A DNA stretch of 64,000 nt, taken from contig JASGHO010000001.1 of assembly GCA_047602305.1 (NCBI GenBank), positions 1,240,001 to 1,304,000 of the forward strand, read 5' to 3'. Every line of letters starts with the position of its first letter. Positions within the stretch are counted from its first letter, which is position 1. Below, piece by piece: positions 42,145 through 50,037 of the stretch. The notes beneath the pieces were generated by a model. It saw only the letters and a list, made by a program, of their open reading frames with translations. It was not told where the DNA came from and ran no database searches. The position numbers and the translations under genes were made by a program. The DNA comes from Ancrocorticia sp047602305 (GTDB taxonomy: Bacteria; Actinomycetota; Actinomycetes; Actinomycetales; Actinomycetaceae).

Positions 42145-43146
42145 TCAGCACCCTTTCCGCAGTGCGGGAGTATGGACGGGAGCATCCCACTGATCAAGCA
42201 TCGCCTGATCGACCTTGGCAATGGTGACTGAAACGCCCTCCATGTCCAAACTCGTCACGTAATTGCCCACCAGCGAGCGGGCAATGACCAGCTCGGCCTC
42301 GTCCAGACGCTGCGCCACCCGGCGGAACACGATGTCCAGCTGGTAGCCGGGCGTGCCACCCATGCCGTTGACGAGAACGATCACCTCGTCACCAGCCGCG
42401 AGCTCCTTGTCCGCGAGAATGGCGTCCACGAGAGTGTCCGTCAGCTCATCCGCACTGGCCATGGCCACACGGTCGCGGCCCGGCTCGCCGTGGATACCAA
42501 CGCCCATCTCCACTTCGTCGTCGTTCAACGCGAAGCCGGGCTCCCCCACGTGCGGGAGTGTACAGCCACGCAACGCGAGACCCATGGAGCGGATGGAATC
42601 GGACATGGCCTGCGCGGCGGCCGTCACCTCGTCAAGCGAGCCGCCCGCGGCCGAAACCGCGCCAGCAATCTTCTCGACGAATACGGTTCCGGCCACGCCA
42701 CGGCGGCCCGCCGTCCAGGTGGAGTCCTCGACGGCGACGTCGTCCTGGACGAGAACAGTGCGCACATCATGCCCACCGTCCTCGGCAAGCTCCGCCGCCA
42801 TCTCGAAGTTGAGGACATCCCCGGTGTAGTTCTTGACGATGCACAGCACACCCTCGCCATTATCCGCTCCCTCGATGGCAGCAAGAATGGCGTCGGGTGT
42901 GGGAGACGTGAACATAGCTCCGGGCACCGCTGCATCCAGCATGCCGTCACCAATGAAGCCAGCATGGAGGGGCTCATGGCCCGAGCCGCCACCGGAAACG
43001 ACTGCAACTCCCTTACGCGGATTCGCGCGCCCCACCCAAATCGGGTCCTTGTGTAGGGTCACAAGATCCGCATTGGCCCGGGCAAACCCTTCCAGAACCT
43101 CGTTGACGACGTCCTGCGGGTTATTGATTAGTGCCTTCACTGTCAT
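42145..43146 (-). CDS. dhaK: Dihydroxyacetone kinase subunit DhaK
   Basis: The protein has 333 residues from the ATG at 43146, preceded by AAGGAGG; codons before it are not conserved. Signatures are VVSGGGSGHEPLHAGFIG (substrate loop), IVKNYTGDVLNFEMA and EMGVGIHGEPG, whose His binds dihydroxyacetone covalently. With DhaL and DhaM it makes dihydroxyacetone phosphate, linking glycerol or dihydroxyacetone use to glycolysis. First gene of dhaKLM. Confidence 0.96.
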   Translation of the reverse strand: MTVKALINNPQDVVNEVLEGFARANADLVTLHKDPIWVGRANPRKGVAVVSGGGSGHEPLHAGFIGDGMLDAAVPGAMFTSPTPDAILAAIEGADNGEGVLCIVKNYTGDVLNFEMAAELAEDGGHDVRTVLVQDDVAVEDSTWTAGRRGVAGTVFVEKIAGAVSAAGGSLDEVTAAAQAMSDSIRSMGLALRGCTLPHVGEPGFALNDDEVEMGVGIHGEPGRDRVAMASADELTDTLVDAILADKELAAGDEVIVLVNGMGGTPGYQLDIVFRRVAQRLDEAELVIARSLVGNYVTSLDMEGVSVTIAKVDQAMLDQWDAPVHTPALRKGC

Positions 43147-43186
43147 TGCCTCCTTGCAATCGACTAGTTTGCCGATCATTGAGATC

Positions 43187-43333
43187 GCGCCAATAGGTCA
43201 TAGCCTACTGCGGATACCGCAGAATCTTGCCTGTCATCGTTGTCCTCCTCACCGGCACCACCAGTGCCGATTCGTCGTCCGCCTTGTCAGTCAAGCCCTG
43301 CGTTATCCTCGTGACGGCTGAACCTATTGGTGC
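43187..43333. promoter_or_regulatory. Possible operator repeats upstream of dhaK
   Basis: GCGCCAATAGGT (43187-43198) and ACCTATTGGTGC (43322-43333) are complementary at 11 of 12 positions; between them CTGCGGATACCGCAG (43209-43223) is a small palindrome. A regulator site for dha genes is possible but no regulator gene is in the window. Confidence 0.3.
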
Positions 43334-43339
43334 AACCTC

Positions 43340-43765
43340 TTAGGCAAACCAGAGGGCGATTTCCTTCTCTGCGTTGTCCGGGCTGTCCGAGGCGTGGACG
43401 ATGTTGTAGATCTGGCCGTCCGCGCTCGCACACGCAAGGTCACCACGGACGGTGCCAGGCGCTGCGCTCGTTGGATCAGTGGCACCCACAATGTTGCGGA
43501 CGCCCTCGATCACGCGTGTCCCGTTGAACACCGCGGCCACCATTGGACCGGATGTCATATAAGTCACAATATCGGGATAAAAGGGCTTGTCAACCAGCTC
43601 GTTGTAGTGCTTCGCGAGAAGCTCCGGGGTGGCCGTCTTGTATGCAATGTTCTCCAGGGTGTAGCCCTTGTTTTCAATGCGACGCAGCACCTCACCGACG
43701 AGGCCGCGCCGAACACCATCAGGCTTCACGAGAATAAAAATGCGCTCAGTACTCATGAGGACCAT
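43340..43765 (-). CDS. ndk: Nucleoside diphosphate kinase
   Basis: The protein has 141 residues from the ATG at 43765, chosen because GAGG lies 7 bases before it; an internal ATG at 43756 (MSTERIF) matches the usual family start. Signatures are IFILVKPDGVRRGLVGEVLRR and the catalytic segment NIVHASDSPDNAEKEIALWF (phosphohistidine in VHASDS). It balances NTP pools. It stands alone, downstream of folC on the same strand. Confidence 0.96.
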   Translation of the reverse strand: MVLMSTERIFILVKPDGVRRGLVGEVLRRIENKGYTLENIAYKTATPELLAKHYNELVDKPFYPDIVTYMTSGPMVAAVFNGTRVIEGVRNIVGATDPTSAAPGTVRGDLACASADGQIYNIVHASDSPDNAEKEIALWFA

Positions 43766-44064
43766 TCTCTCACCTCGCTGAGAGATTCATGGGGCCTACG
43801 TCACAGGTCGTCCGAATTGTTTACGTTCTGGACATGTGGCGCGGATGACGTCCCCTATGTTCAGCCACAAGCGCCAGGCCGGCATACCCCTGCCCCACAG
43901 CTACAACCACGAAACCCGGCGCGCACCCTCAACTTCCAAAGAATTGAGGAAAATGGAAAGGATTGAGCCCGGCAGTACGTCCACGCGGCTCAACCCTTTC
44001 CAAAAAACTCAATCCTTTGCGGACCGATCCCCTGCCGCAAACACACGGCAACGACGAAACAGCC
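43766..44064. other. Intergenic region between ndk and folC
   Basis: It holds the folC terminator hairpin and the ndk promoter side. No gene is seen. Confidence 0.6.
43955..44001 (-). terminator. folC terminator
   Basis: GGAAAGGATTGAGCC pairs with GGCTCAACCCTTTCC (one mismatch) around 17 bases; on the minus strand it is followed by ATTTTCC. Confidence 0.75.
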
Positions 44065-45756
44065 CTATGCGCCGTCGGCGGCGGCAACTCCCATGAGGGT
44101 GCGGGCCGAAGCTACGAGCTGAATCGAGCCCATGACCACGACGGCCGGGGAGGTCATCGGGGCGGTGTCATCGGATTCGGCGCGGGTTGCCGCCAGGTCA
44201 ATGGCAAGCAGCAGATCCTCTTCAAGATGCACTCGCTCGTCACCAAAGACGTCTCGCGCGATCTCCGCGAGTTCCTCGGCGGGCATGGCGCGGTCCGTGA
44301 GCATACCGGTGATGACCACCTCGTCAAGGACGGGTTCCAGTTCGCCGAGGTAACCCTCGACATCCTTGTCCGCCATCATCGCAATGACTCCGACGAGGCG
44401 GCCCGGGAAGTATTCCTGCAGCGCACGGCCGGTAGCCTCGGCACCGTGCGGATTATGAGCGGCATCCACCACGACGGTGGGCGACGAGCGCACCACTTCA
44501 AGGCGACCGGGCGAGGAGACGGACATGAGGGCGTGCTCCACGATCAGGCCATCGAGTGCCGAACCATCAAAGAACGCCTCGACGGCCGCGAGCGCGAGTG
44601 CGGCGTTATCCGCCTGGTAGTCCCCGCGCAGCGCGAGCGGGATGTCCTCGTAGCGTGCGGCGGGCGTTTGCACCGAGATGAGCTGGCCGCCCACCGCGGT
44701 CTCGCGCGAGATGACGTGCAGATCCGGGCCCGCCATGATGAGCCGGGCACCTACTTCGCGGCAGCGATCCACGGCCATGTCGGCCACGTGGCGCTGCTGC
44801 TCAGCGCTCACCAGCGTGGCGCCGGGCTTGACGATGCCCAGCTTCTCGTGGGCGATGTCCTCGAGGTCCGATCCCAGCCAGCGCTCGTGGTCCATGGCCA
44901 CTGGCGCCAGCACGGCGACGTCAGCATCGATGACGTTCGTGGCGTCCCACAGTCCGCCCATTCCCACTTCAACGACGGCGACGTCGATCGGAGCGTTGGC
45001 AAATGCGGCGTAAGCCATGACGGTGAAGACTTCGAAGAAGCTCATGCGGGGGCCGCCGTCGGCCAGGGAGCGGGCGTCCACCATCTCGATGACGGCTTCG
45101 ACATCTTCCCAGGTGGTGACGAAGTCGGTGCGGGAGATGGCGCGGCCATCGATGCAGATGCGCTCACGCACGGTGGTCAGGTGCGGCGAGGTGAAGCGCC
45201 CGGTGCGCAGGCCGCGCTCGCGCAGCAGCGCCTCGACCATGCGGGAAGTGGAGGTCTTGCCGTTCGTGCCGGTGATGTGAATGGCGTGGTAGGCCTGCTC
45301 CGGGTTACCGAGCAGGTCGAGGGCGAGGCGCACGCGCTCCAGCGACGGCTGGATCTTGTGCTCGGGTGCGCGCTTAAGAATCGACTGGTAGATGGCGTCT
45401 ACCTGGAGGTCAAGGTCGAGCTGATCTGCGGCGGCCTGGGTGGGATCAACGGAGCGATCGCCCATGGTCGAAAGGCCGAAGGGATTGTTGGTGGGGATTC
45501 CGAAGGCGTTGGTGGCGACGGCGTCGTCGTCCGCTGTGTCTGTATCCGCGTCTCCCTCAGAGACGATCTCCTCGATGACTGACGCATCCGGGCCCGCGAT
45601 GAGGCCGGAGGAGACGATGGCCTTGATGGCGGCGTCGAACTCGTCGTCCTCGGCGGCTTCGCGCTCCTCGCGGGCCTCCTCCAGTGCTTCAGCTGGATCA
45701 AAATCCGGGTCAAACTCCGGTTCGCGTGTGAGGTCCGGTTCGTTTGTGCCGCTCAT
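44065..45756 (-). CDS. folC: Folylpolyglutamate/dihydrofolate synthase with acidic N-terminal extension
   Basis: The protein has 563 residues from the ATG at 45756, with AAAGGA before it. The Mur-ligase core starts near residue 120: HAIHITGTNGKTSTSRMVEAL (P-loop), TGRFTSPHLTTVRERI, VVEVGMGGLWDATNVI and the C-domain VVDAAHNPHGAEATGRAL. It adds glutamates to folates. The first 110 residues are an acidic Glu/Asp/Ala region absent from typical FolC, with no known domain. It lies downstream of ileS, as in many actinobacteria. Confidence 0.95.
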   Translation of the reverse strand: MSGTNEPDLTREPEFDPDFDPAEALEEAREEREAAEDDEFDAAIKAIVSSGLIAGPDASVIEEIVSEGDADTDTADDDAVATNAFGIPTNNPFGLSTMGDRSVDPTQAAADQLDLDLQVDAIYQSILKRAPEHKIQPSLERVRLALDLLGNPEQAYHAIHITGTNGKTSTSRMVEALLRERGLRTGRFTSPHLTTVRERICIDGRAISRTDFVTTWEDVEAVIEMVDARSLADGGPRMSFFEVFTVMAYAAFANAPIDVAVVEVGMGGLWDATNVIDADVAVLAPVAMDHERWLGSDLEDIAHEKLGIVKPGATLVSAEQQRHVADMAVDRCREVGARLIMAGPDLHVISRETAVGGQLISVQTPAARYEDIPLALRGDYQADNAALALAAVEAFFDGSALDGLIVEHALMSVSSPGRLEVVRSSPTVVVDAAHNPHGAEATGRALQEYFPGRLVGVIAMMADKDVEGYLGELEPVLDEVVITGMLTDRAMPAEELAEIARDVFGDERVHLEEDLLLAIDLAATRAESDDTAPMTSPAVVVMGSIQLVASARTLMGVAAADGA

Positions 45757-45852
45757 AGCGTGTCCTTTCACCCGTCATTGCCAACATCTCACTCTAACGA
45801 CAACCGAGCGGGACTCATTCCCACAAACCAAAGTTGCTTGCTCACACTCTGG

Positions 45853-45904
45853 GCAAACGTGGGGCCCGGGGAACGTTTCATCATTCCCCGGGCCCCACGT
45901 TTGC
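45853..45904. terminator. Perfect 21-bp hairpin upstream of folC
   Basis: Arms 45853-45873 and 45884-45904 (inner part ACGTGGGGCCCGGGGAA) enclose a 10-base loop. There is no T-tract on either strand; terminator or transcription-pausing role is inferred from stability only. Confidence 0.6.
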
Positions 45905-45939
45905 TTGCGGATTCCTCCGTGGCCTCTCAGCGGCAAGCC

Positions 45940-46056
45940 ATGCCGTATACGGCGAGGCATGTCACTGTGGAGGCCATTCCGGAAATCAACAGCGTGTCAG
46001 CAGCGCGCCAGCACTTGCATACACACGCCCGCACAGAGCTAGAAAAACTCCGTTGA
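45940..46056 (+). CDS. Possible small ORF, 38 residues
   Basis: The frame ATG 45940 to TGA 46056 reads MPYTARHVTVEAIPEINS and ends TELEKLR. Composition looks protein-like and helical at the C-terminus, and it fits between the two hairpins. No ribosome site is visible and no family is recognised; it may be a gene remnant. Confidence 0.25.
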   Translation: MPYTARHVTVEAIPEINSVSAARQHLHTHARTELEKLR

Positions 46057-46075
46057 CAAACAGAAGTACATAAAA

Positions 46076-46117
46076 CATGGGGCCCAGGGGACTTTTCAGT
46101 ATCCCCGGGCCCCACAT
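46076..46117 (-). terminator. ileS terminator
   Basis: TGGGGCCC(A)GGGGA pairs with TCCCCGGGCCCCA with one bulge; on the minus strand TGTTTTATG follows. Confidence 0.8.
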
Positions 46118-46129
46118 CAGCGCTCGAAC

Positions 46130-49100
46130 TTACTTCTCGATCTTCGCCACCGAGACCTCGATGCCCTTGGCGCCACCGCTCACGGCGGCCTCAAGCGCCA
46201 GCGTCTCGTGCTTGATGAACTCCAGGTGTGCTTCGACGGCCGCCACCTTGTCATCCGGCACGGTCAACTCAAGCGAGATCCGGTCCGCGATGTGCAAATC
46301 GACGCGCTTGCGCTCGTCCTGCACCGCGCGCACCACGTCGCGGGCGTAGCCCTCGGCCTCCAGCTCGGCGTCCAGCACGGTGTCCAGCGAGATGAAGGAA
46401 CCGGAGCCCAGCATGGCCGCCACCGAGCCTTCCTCCGAGACCACTTGGGTGGTCAGCGTGTACTGGCCCTCCGTCAAAACGACAGCCGGATCCAAGTTCA
46501 GCTGCACGCCGCCCTCGACCTCTTCCCACGCACCTTCACGCGCAGCCTTGAACAGCTGCGAGGTGAGCTTACGCATGGACGGCTCCAGCTCACGTGGCAG
46601 CACGGCCAGCTCGCGCTTGGCCTGCATGCCGGAGGACTCGACATCCTTGAGCAGTACGCTCTTGACGTTGACCTCGCCCGCGATGAGCTCGCGGTACGAG
46701 TTCAGATCCAGGTCCGTCACCACGGTGAGCGAGCGCAGCGGCTGACGCACGCGCAGCTTGTGGGCCTTGCGCAGCGAGTGAGCGGCGGAAACGATCTCAC
46801 GCACCTCGTCGATCTCGGCAACCAGCTGAGGATCGGCGAGCGCCTCACCAAACACCGGCCAGTCGGTCAGGTGAACAGAACGTCCGCCCGTCAGGCCACG
46901 CCAGATCTCCTCGGCAACCATCGGGAACAGCGGCGCGATCACTCGCGTCAGAGTCTCCAGCGCGGTGTAGAGCGTGTCAAAGGCACGCTCGTCCTCGCTC
47001 CAGAAGCGGTCGCGCTGGGTGCGCACGTACCAGTTGGTCAGCACGTCGAGGTAGTCGCGTACCGCCTGCGTGGCAGCCGGGATGTCGTAGGAATCGAGCG
47101 CCTCGCCCGCCGCCACGGCCAGGTCGCGGGTGCGAGCCAGGATGTAGCGGTCCATGACGTCCAGCCCGGCCAATACATCGGCGTCGTCGGTATCAACAGC
47201 CTTGGCCAAGTACCCGGCGCCCCCGTTGCAGGTGCCCGAGTACAGCGCGAAGAAGTACCAGGTGTTCCACAGCGGCAGCTCGACCGAGCGCACCGCCTCG
47301 CGGATGCCCTCCTCCGTGACGGAGAGGTTGCCGCCGCGCAGGATCGTGGAGCTCATGAGCATCCAGCGCACCGGGTCGGAGCCGTACTTGTCGAACATCT
47401 CAACCGGGTCCGGGTAGTTGCGGCGAGACTTGCTCGCCTTCTGCCCGTCGTTACCCAGCACGATGCCGTGCGACACACACGACGTGAACGCCGGCGAATC
47501 GAAGAGCGCGGTGGACAGCACGTGCAGCAGGTAGAACCAGCCGCGGGTCTGCCCGATGTACTCCACGATGAAGTCGCCCGGGAAGTGGTTCTCGAACCAG
47601 TCGCGGTTCTCGAAGGGGTAGTGCACCTGCGCGAACGGCATGGAGCCGGAATCGAACCAGCAATCCAACACGTCGGTGATGCGCACCATCGTCGACTGGC
47701 CCGTCGGATCGTCCGGATTCGGACGCGTGAGGTCGTCGATGTAGGGGCGGTGCAGATCCACTTCGCCCTTGTCGTTGAGCGGCAGGCGCCCAAAGTCCGC
47801 CTCGATCTCCGCGAGCGAGCCGTATACGTCCACGCGCGGGTAGTCCGGATTGTCCGACTTCCACACCGGGATCGGGGAACCCCAGTAGCGGTTACGGGAG
47901 ATGGACCAGTCGCGAGCACCAGCGAGCCAGTTGCCGAACGAGCCGTCCTTGATGTGCTCGGGAACCCAGGTGATCTCCTGGTTGAGCTCCACCATGCGGT
48001 CGCGGAACTGGGTCACCTTGACGAACCACGAGCTCACAGCCTTGTAGATGAGAGGTTCGCGGCAGCGCCAGCAGTGCGGGTAGGAGTGGGTGTAGGAAGC
48101 CTGGCGCACCAGCACTGCCCGCTCCCCCTCCGGACGCCCAGCCAGGTTCCCGGTGCCCTCGCGCAGATCCGAGATGACGTAACGGTTCGACTCGAACACC
48201 TGCATGCCCGCGTAATCCGAGACCTCGCTGGTGAAGCGTCCGGCCTCGTCCACCGGCACCACGGCCTTGATCCCGGCCTCGTTACAGACGTTCATGTCGT
48301 CCTCACCAAAGGCGGGGGCGATGTGCACCAGGCCGGTGCCCTCGTCGGTGGTGACGAACTCGCCGGCGATGATGGTCCAGGCGTTCGGCCCGGGGGCTTC
48401 GCCTTCCTCACGCAGCTCCGGCTTGTCGAAGTAGTCGAAGATCGGGGCGTAGCGGCGGCCCACCAGGTCCGCACCCTTGAGACGCTCCACCACCTCAGGC
48501 TCCTCGCCCAGCTCCTTGGCGTACTTGGGCAGCAGCGCGTCAGCCAGCAGCACCTTCTCGCCTGCCAGCTCGCCCTCGCTCGGGCGCACCACAACGTAAT
48601 CGATGGAAGGACCGGCGGCGACGGCCAGATTGGACGGAAGCGTCCAGGGCGTCGTCGTCCAGATCAACGCAAGTTCGCCGCTCTCCAAGCGCAGACCCAC
48701 CGTGACGGTCTGGTCGGTGCGGTCCTGGTAGACGTCGTCGTCCATGCGCAACTCATGGTTGGACAGCGGCGTCTGATCGTTCCAGCAGTACGGGAGCACG
48801 CGGTAGCCCTCGTAGGCGAGGTCCTTCTCCCACAGCGTCTTGAACGCCCAGATGACGGACTCCATGTAGGGCGTGTCCATCGTCTTGTAGCCGTGCTCGA
48901 AATCGACCCAGCGGGCCTGGCGATCCACGTAGTCTTCCCACACGTTCGCGTACTTCATGACGGAGGTGCGGCACGCCTCGTTGAACGTACCGATGCCCAT
49001 CTCTTCGATCTGGGACTTGTCGTCGATACCCAGCTCGCGCTCGGCTTCCAGCTCCGCCGGCAGACCGTGGGTGTCCCAACCAAAGACGCGCTCGACGCGC

Positions 49101-49372
49101 TTGCCGCGCTGGGTCTGGTAACGGGCCACAAGATCCTTGACGTAACCCGTCAGCAGGTGCCCGTAATGCGGCAGACCGTTCGCAAACGGCGGGCCATCAT
49201 AGAAAACGAACTCGTTGGAGCCGTCCGAACCGACCGGACGGTTGTCAATCGACGCCTGGAAGGTGCCGTCTTGATTCCAGTAAGCGAGCACCTCCTCCTC
49301 GAGTTTCGGGAACTCGGGAGACGCCTGCACGGCGCCCTCGCGATGGAGTGGGTACTGGGCTTGCTCGCTCAT
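46130..49372 (-). CDS. ileS: Isoleucyl-tRNA synthetase
   Basis: The protein has 1080 residues from the ATG at 49372, preceded by GAGGAGAG. It is the long, eukaryote-like form usual in Actinobacteria: class I HIGH motif as GLPHYGHLLTGYVKD, editing domain in the middle, KMSKS motif as KASKSRRNYPDP, and a long C-terminal region without the bacterial zinc finger. It charges tRNA-Ile. Type-2 enzymes of this kind are often less sensitive to mupirocin (family knowledge, untested here). Expression is probably set by the T-box leader just upstream. Confidence 0.96.
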   Translation of the reverse strand: MSEQAQYPLHREGAVQASPEFPKLEEEVLAYWNQDGTFQASIDNRPVGSDGSNEFVFYDGPPFANGLPHYGHLLTGYVKDLVARYQTQRGKRVERVFGWDTHGLPAELEAERELGIDDKSQIEEMGIGTFNEACRTSVMKYANVWEDYVDRQARWVDFEHGYKTMDTPYMESVIWAFKTLWEKDLAYEGYRVLPYCWNDQTPLSNHELRMDDDVYQDRTDQTVTVGLRLESGELALIWTTTPWTLPSNLAVAAGPSIDYVVVRPSEGELAGEKVLLADALLPKYAKELGEEPEVVERLKGADLVGRRYAPIFDYFDKPELREEGEAPGPNAWTIIAGEFVTTDEGTGLVHIAPAFGEDDMNVCNEAGIKAVVPVDEAGRFTSEVSDYAGMQVFESNRYVISDLREGTGNLAGRPEGERAVLVRQASYTHSYPHCWRCREPLIYKAVSSWFVKVTQFRDRMVELNQEITWVPEHIKDGSFGNWLAGARDWSISRNRYWGSPIPVWKSDNPDYPRVDVYGSLAEIEADFGRLPLNDKGEVDLHRPYIDDLTRPNPDDPTGQSTMVRITDVLDCWFDSGSMPFAQVHYPFENRDWFENHFPGDFIVEYIGQTRGWFYLLHVLSTALFDSPAFTSCVSHGIVLGNDGQKASKSRRNYPDPVEMFDKYGSDPVRWMLMSSTILRGGNLSVTEEGIREAVRSVELPLWNTWYFFALYSGTCNGGAGYLAKAVDTDDADVLAGLDVMDRYILARTRDLAVAAGEALDSYDIPAATQAVRDYLDVLTNWYVRTQRDRFWSEDERAFDTLYTALETLTRVIAPLFPMVAEEIWRGLTGGRSVHLTDWPVFGEALADPQLVAEIDEVREIVSAAHSLRKAHKLRVRQPLRSLTVVTDLDLNSYRELIAGEVNVKSVLLKDVESSGMQAKRELAVLPRELEPSMRKLTSQLFKAAREGAWEEVEGGVQLNLDPAVVLTEGQYTLTTQVVSEEGSVAAMLGSGSFISLDTVLDAELEAEGYARDVVRAVQDERKRVDLHIADRISLELTVPDDKVAAVEAHLEFIKHETLALEAAVSGGAKGIEVSVAKIEK

Positions 49373-49374
49373 GT

Positions 49375-49640
49375 CTCTCCTCAATGTGTAACCGACACAC
49401 GAGGACGAACCCGGAGTAGGGCCGGGGCCGCGGTACCACCTCGCTTGCTTGGCTCCCCGGGGCCGGGTGAGCAAGCCGCTCATTGGAGACGATGACGAGT
49501 CCATCCGCTCGGTTCTAGTGAGAACGGGCTTCGTTCGTTTGTCGACGACGACGCCGCGTTCCGTTCTTCCGAGAGCTCACCGGTGATGCCTGGTTGCGTC
49601 CGTTGCGGATGCCGTACACACGTTGTGGGTGCGGTTCACG
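49375..49640 (-). ncRNA. Translational T-box riboswitch of ileS
   Basis: The minus strand carries the T-box core AGGTGGTACCGCG (49441-49429) and, about 145 bases earlier, GGCATCACCGGTGAGCTC with an ATC specifier (49587-49585) matching tRNA-Ile. After the T-box, TCCTC (49405-49401) can pair with GAGGA of the ileS ribosome site (49382-49378), closed further by GTGT/ACAC. Uncharged tRNA-Ile should free the site. The short stem I fits the actinobacterial ileS class. The upstream boundary is approximate. Confidence 0.88.
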
Positions 49641-49811
49641 TTGCGGGACGCGGCCAGCCGGGTCATAGCAAGGGATAGTCTAGCCGCGCGCAATAAGCCC
49701 GGGCCAATCCTCCCCTCAGTGACATTGGAAACGTTGGGGAGGCGGCGATTATTCCCGGGGATGCGGCTGCATTGATAGCATTACCTCGTGAGTTGTCTCA
49801 GGAGGTGCGCA

Positions 49812-49973
49812 ATGACGGACATCGAACCGCCGATCTACGCCAATCCCTCATGGATCGAACAACTTATCAGGGCAGGAATCGAGTTCGGGGGCGTGGATAT
49901 ACCAGTACCTCGGCGCGAGGACATGGCGACGGCGGCCGATTTCTTAGAACGCGGCGTTTCGGCTGCACACTGA
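49812..49973 (+). CDS. Small ORF upstream of the AlbA_2 gene
   Basis: The protein has 53 residues from the ATG at 49812, which has a near-ideal AGGAGGTG 6 bases before it. It reads MTDIEPPIYANPSWIEQLIR and then GIEFGGVDIPVPRREDMATA with an acidic helical C-terminus. No family is recognised. It ends 64 bases before the AlbA_2 gene and probably shares its transcript. A small accessory or antitoxin-like partner is possible but not shown. Confidence 0.6.
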   Translation: MTDIEPPIYANPSWIEQLIRAGIEFGGVDIPVPRREDMATAADFLERGVSAAH

Positions 49974-50037
49974 ACTCGGGCGGCCCTTATTTGCAGTGAT
50001 ATTGCCCAGTTCCGGTGGTTTTGGAGGAGTAAGCGAC

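Larger units (their letters stand above)
45757..46129. other. Intergenic region between folC and ileS
   Basis: It contains two GC-rich hairpins sharing the TGGGGCCCGGGGA arm and a 38-codon plus-strand frame of uncertain reality, all listed separately. Confidence 0.6.

Noticed and set aside
46208..49495. 1095-codon plus-strand frame opposite ileS
   Set aside because: Antisense shadow caused by codon bias; no recognisable domains and no ribosome site.
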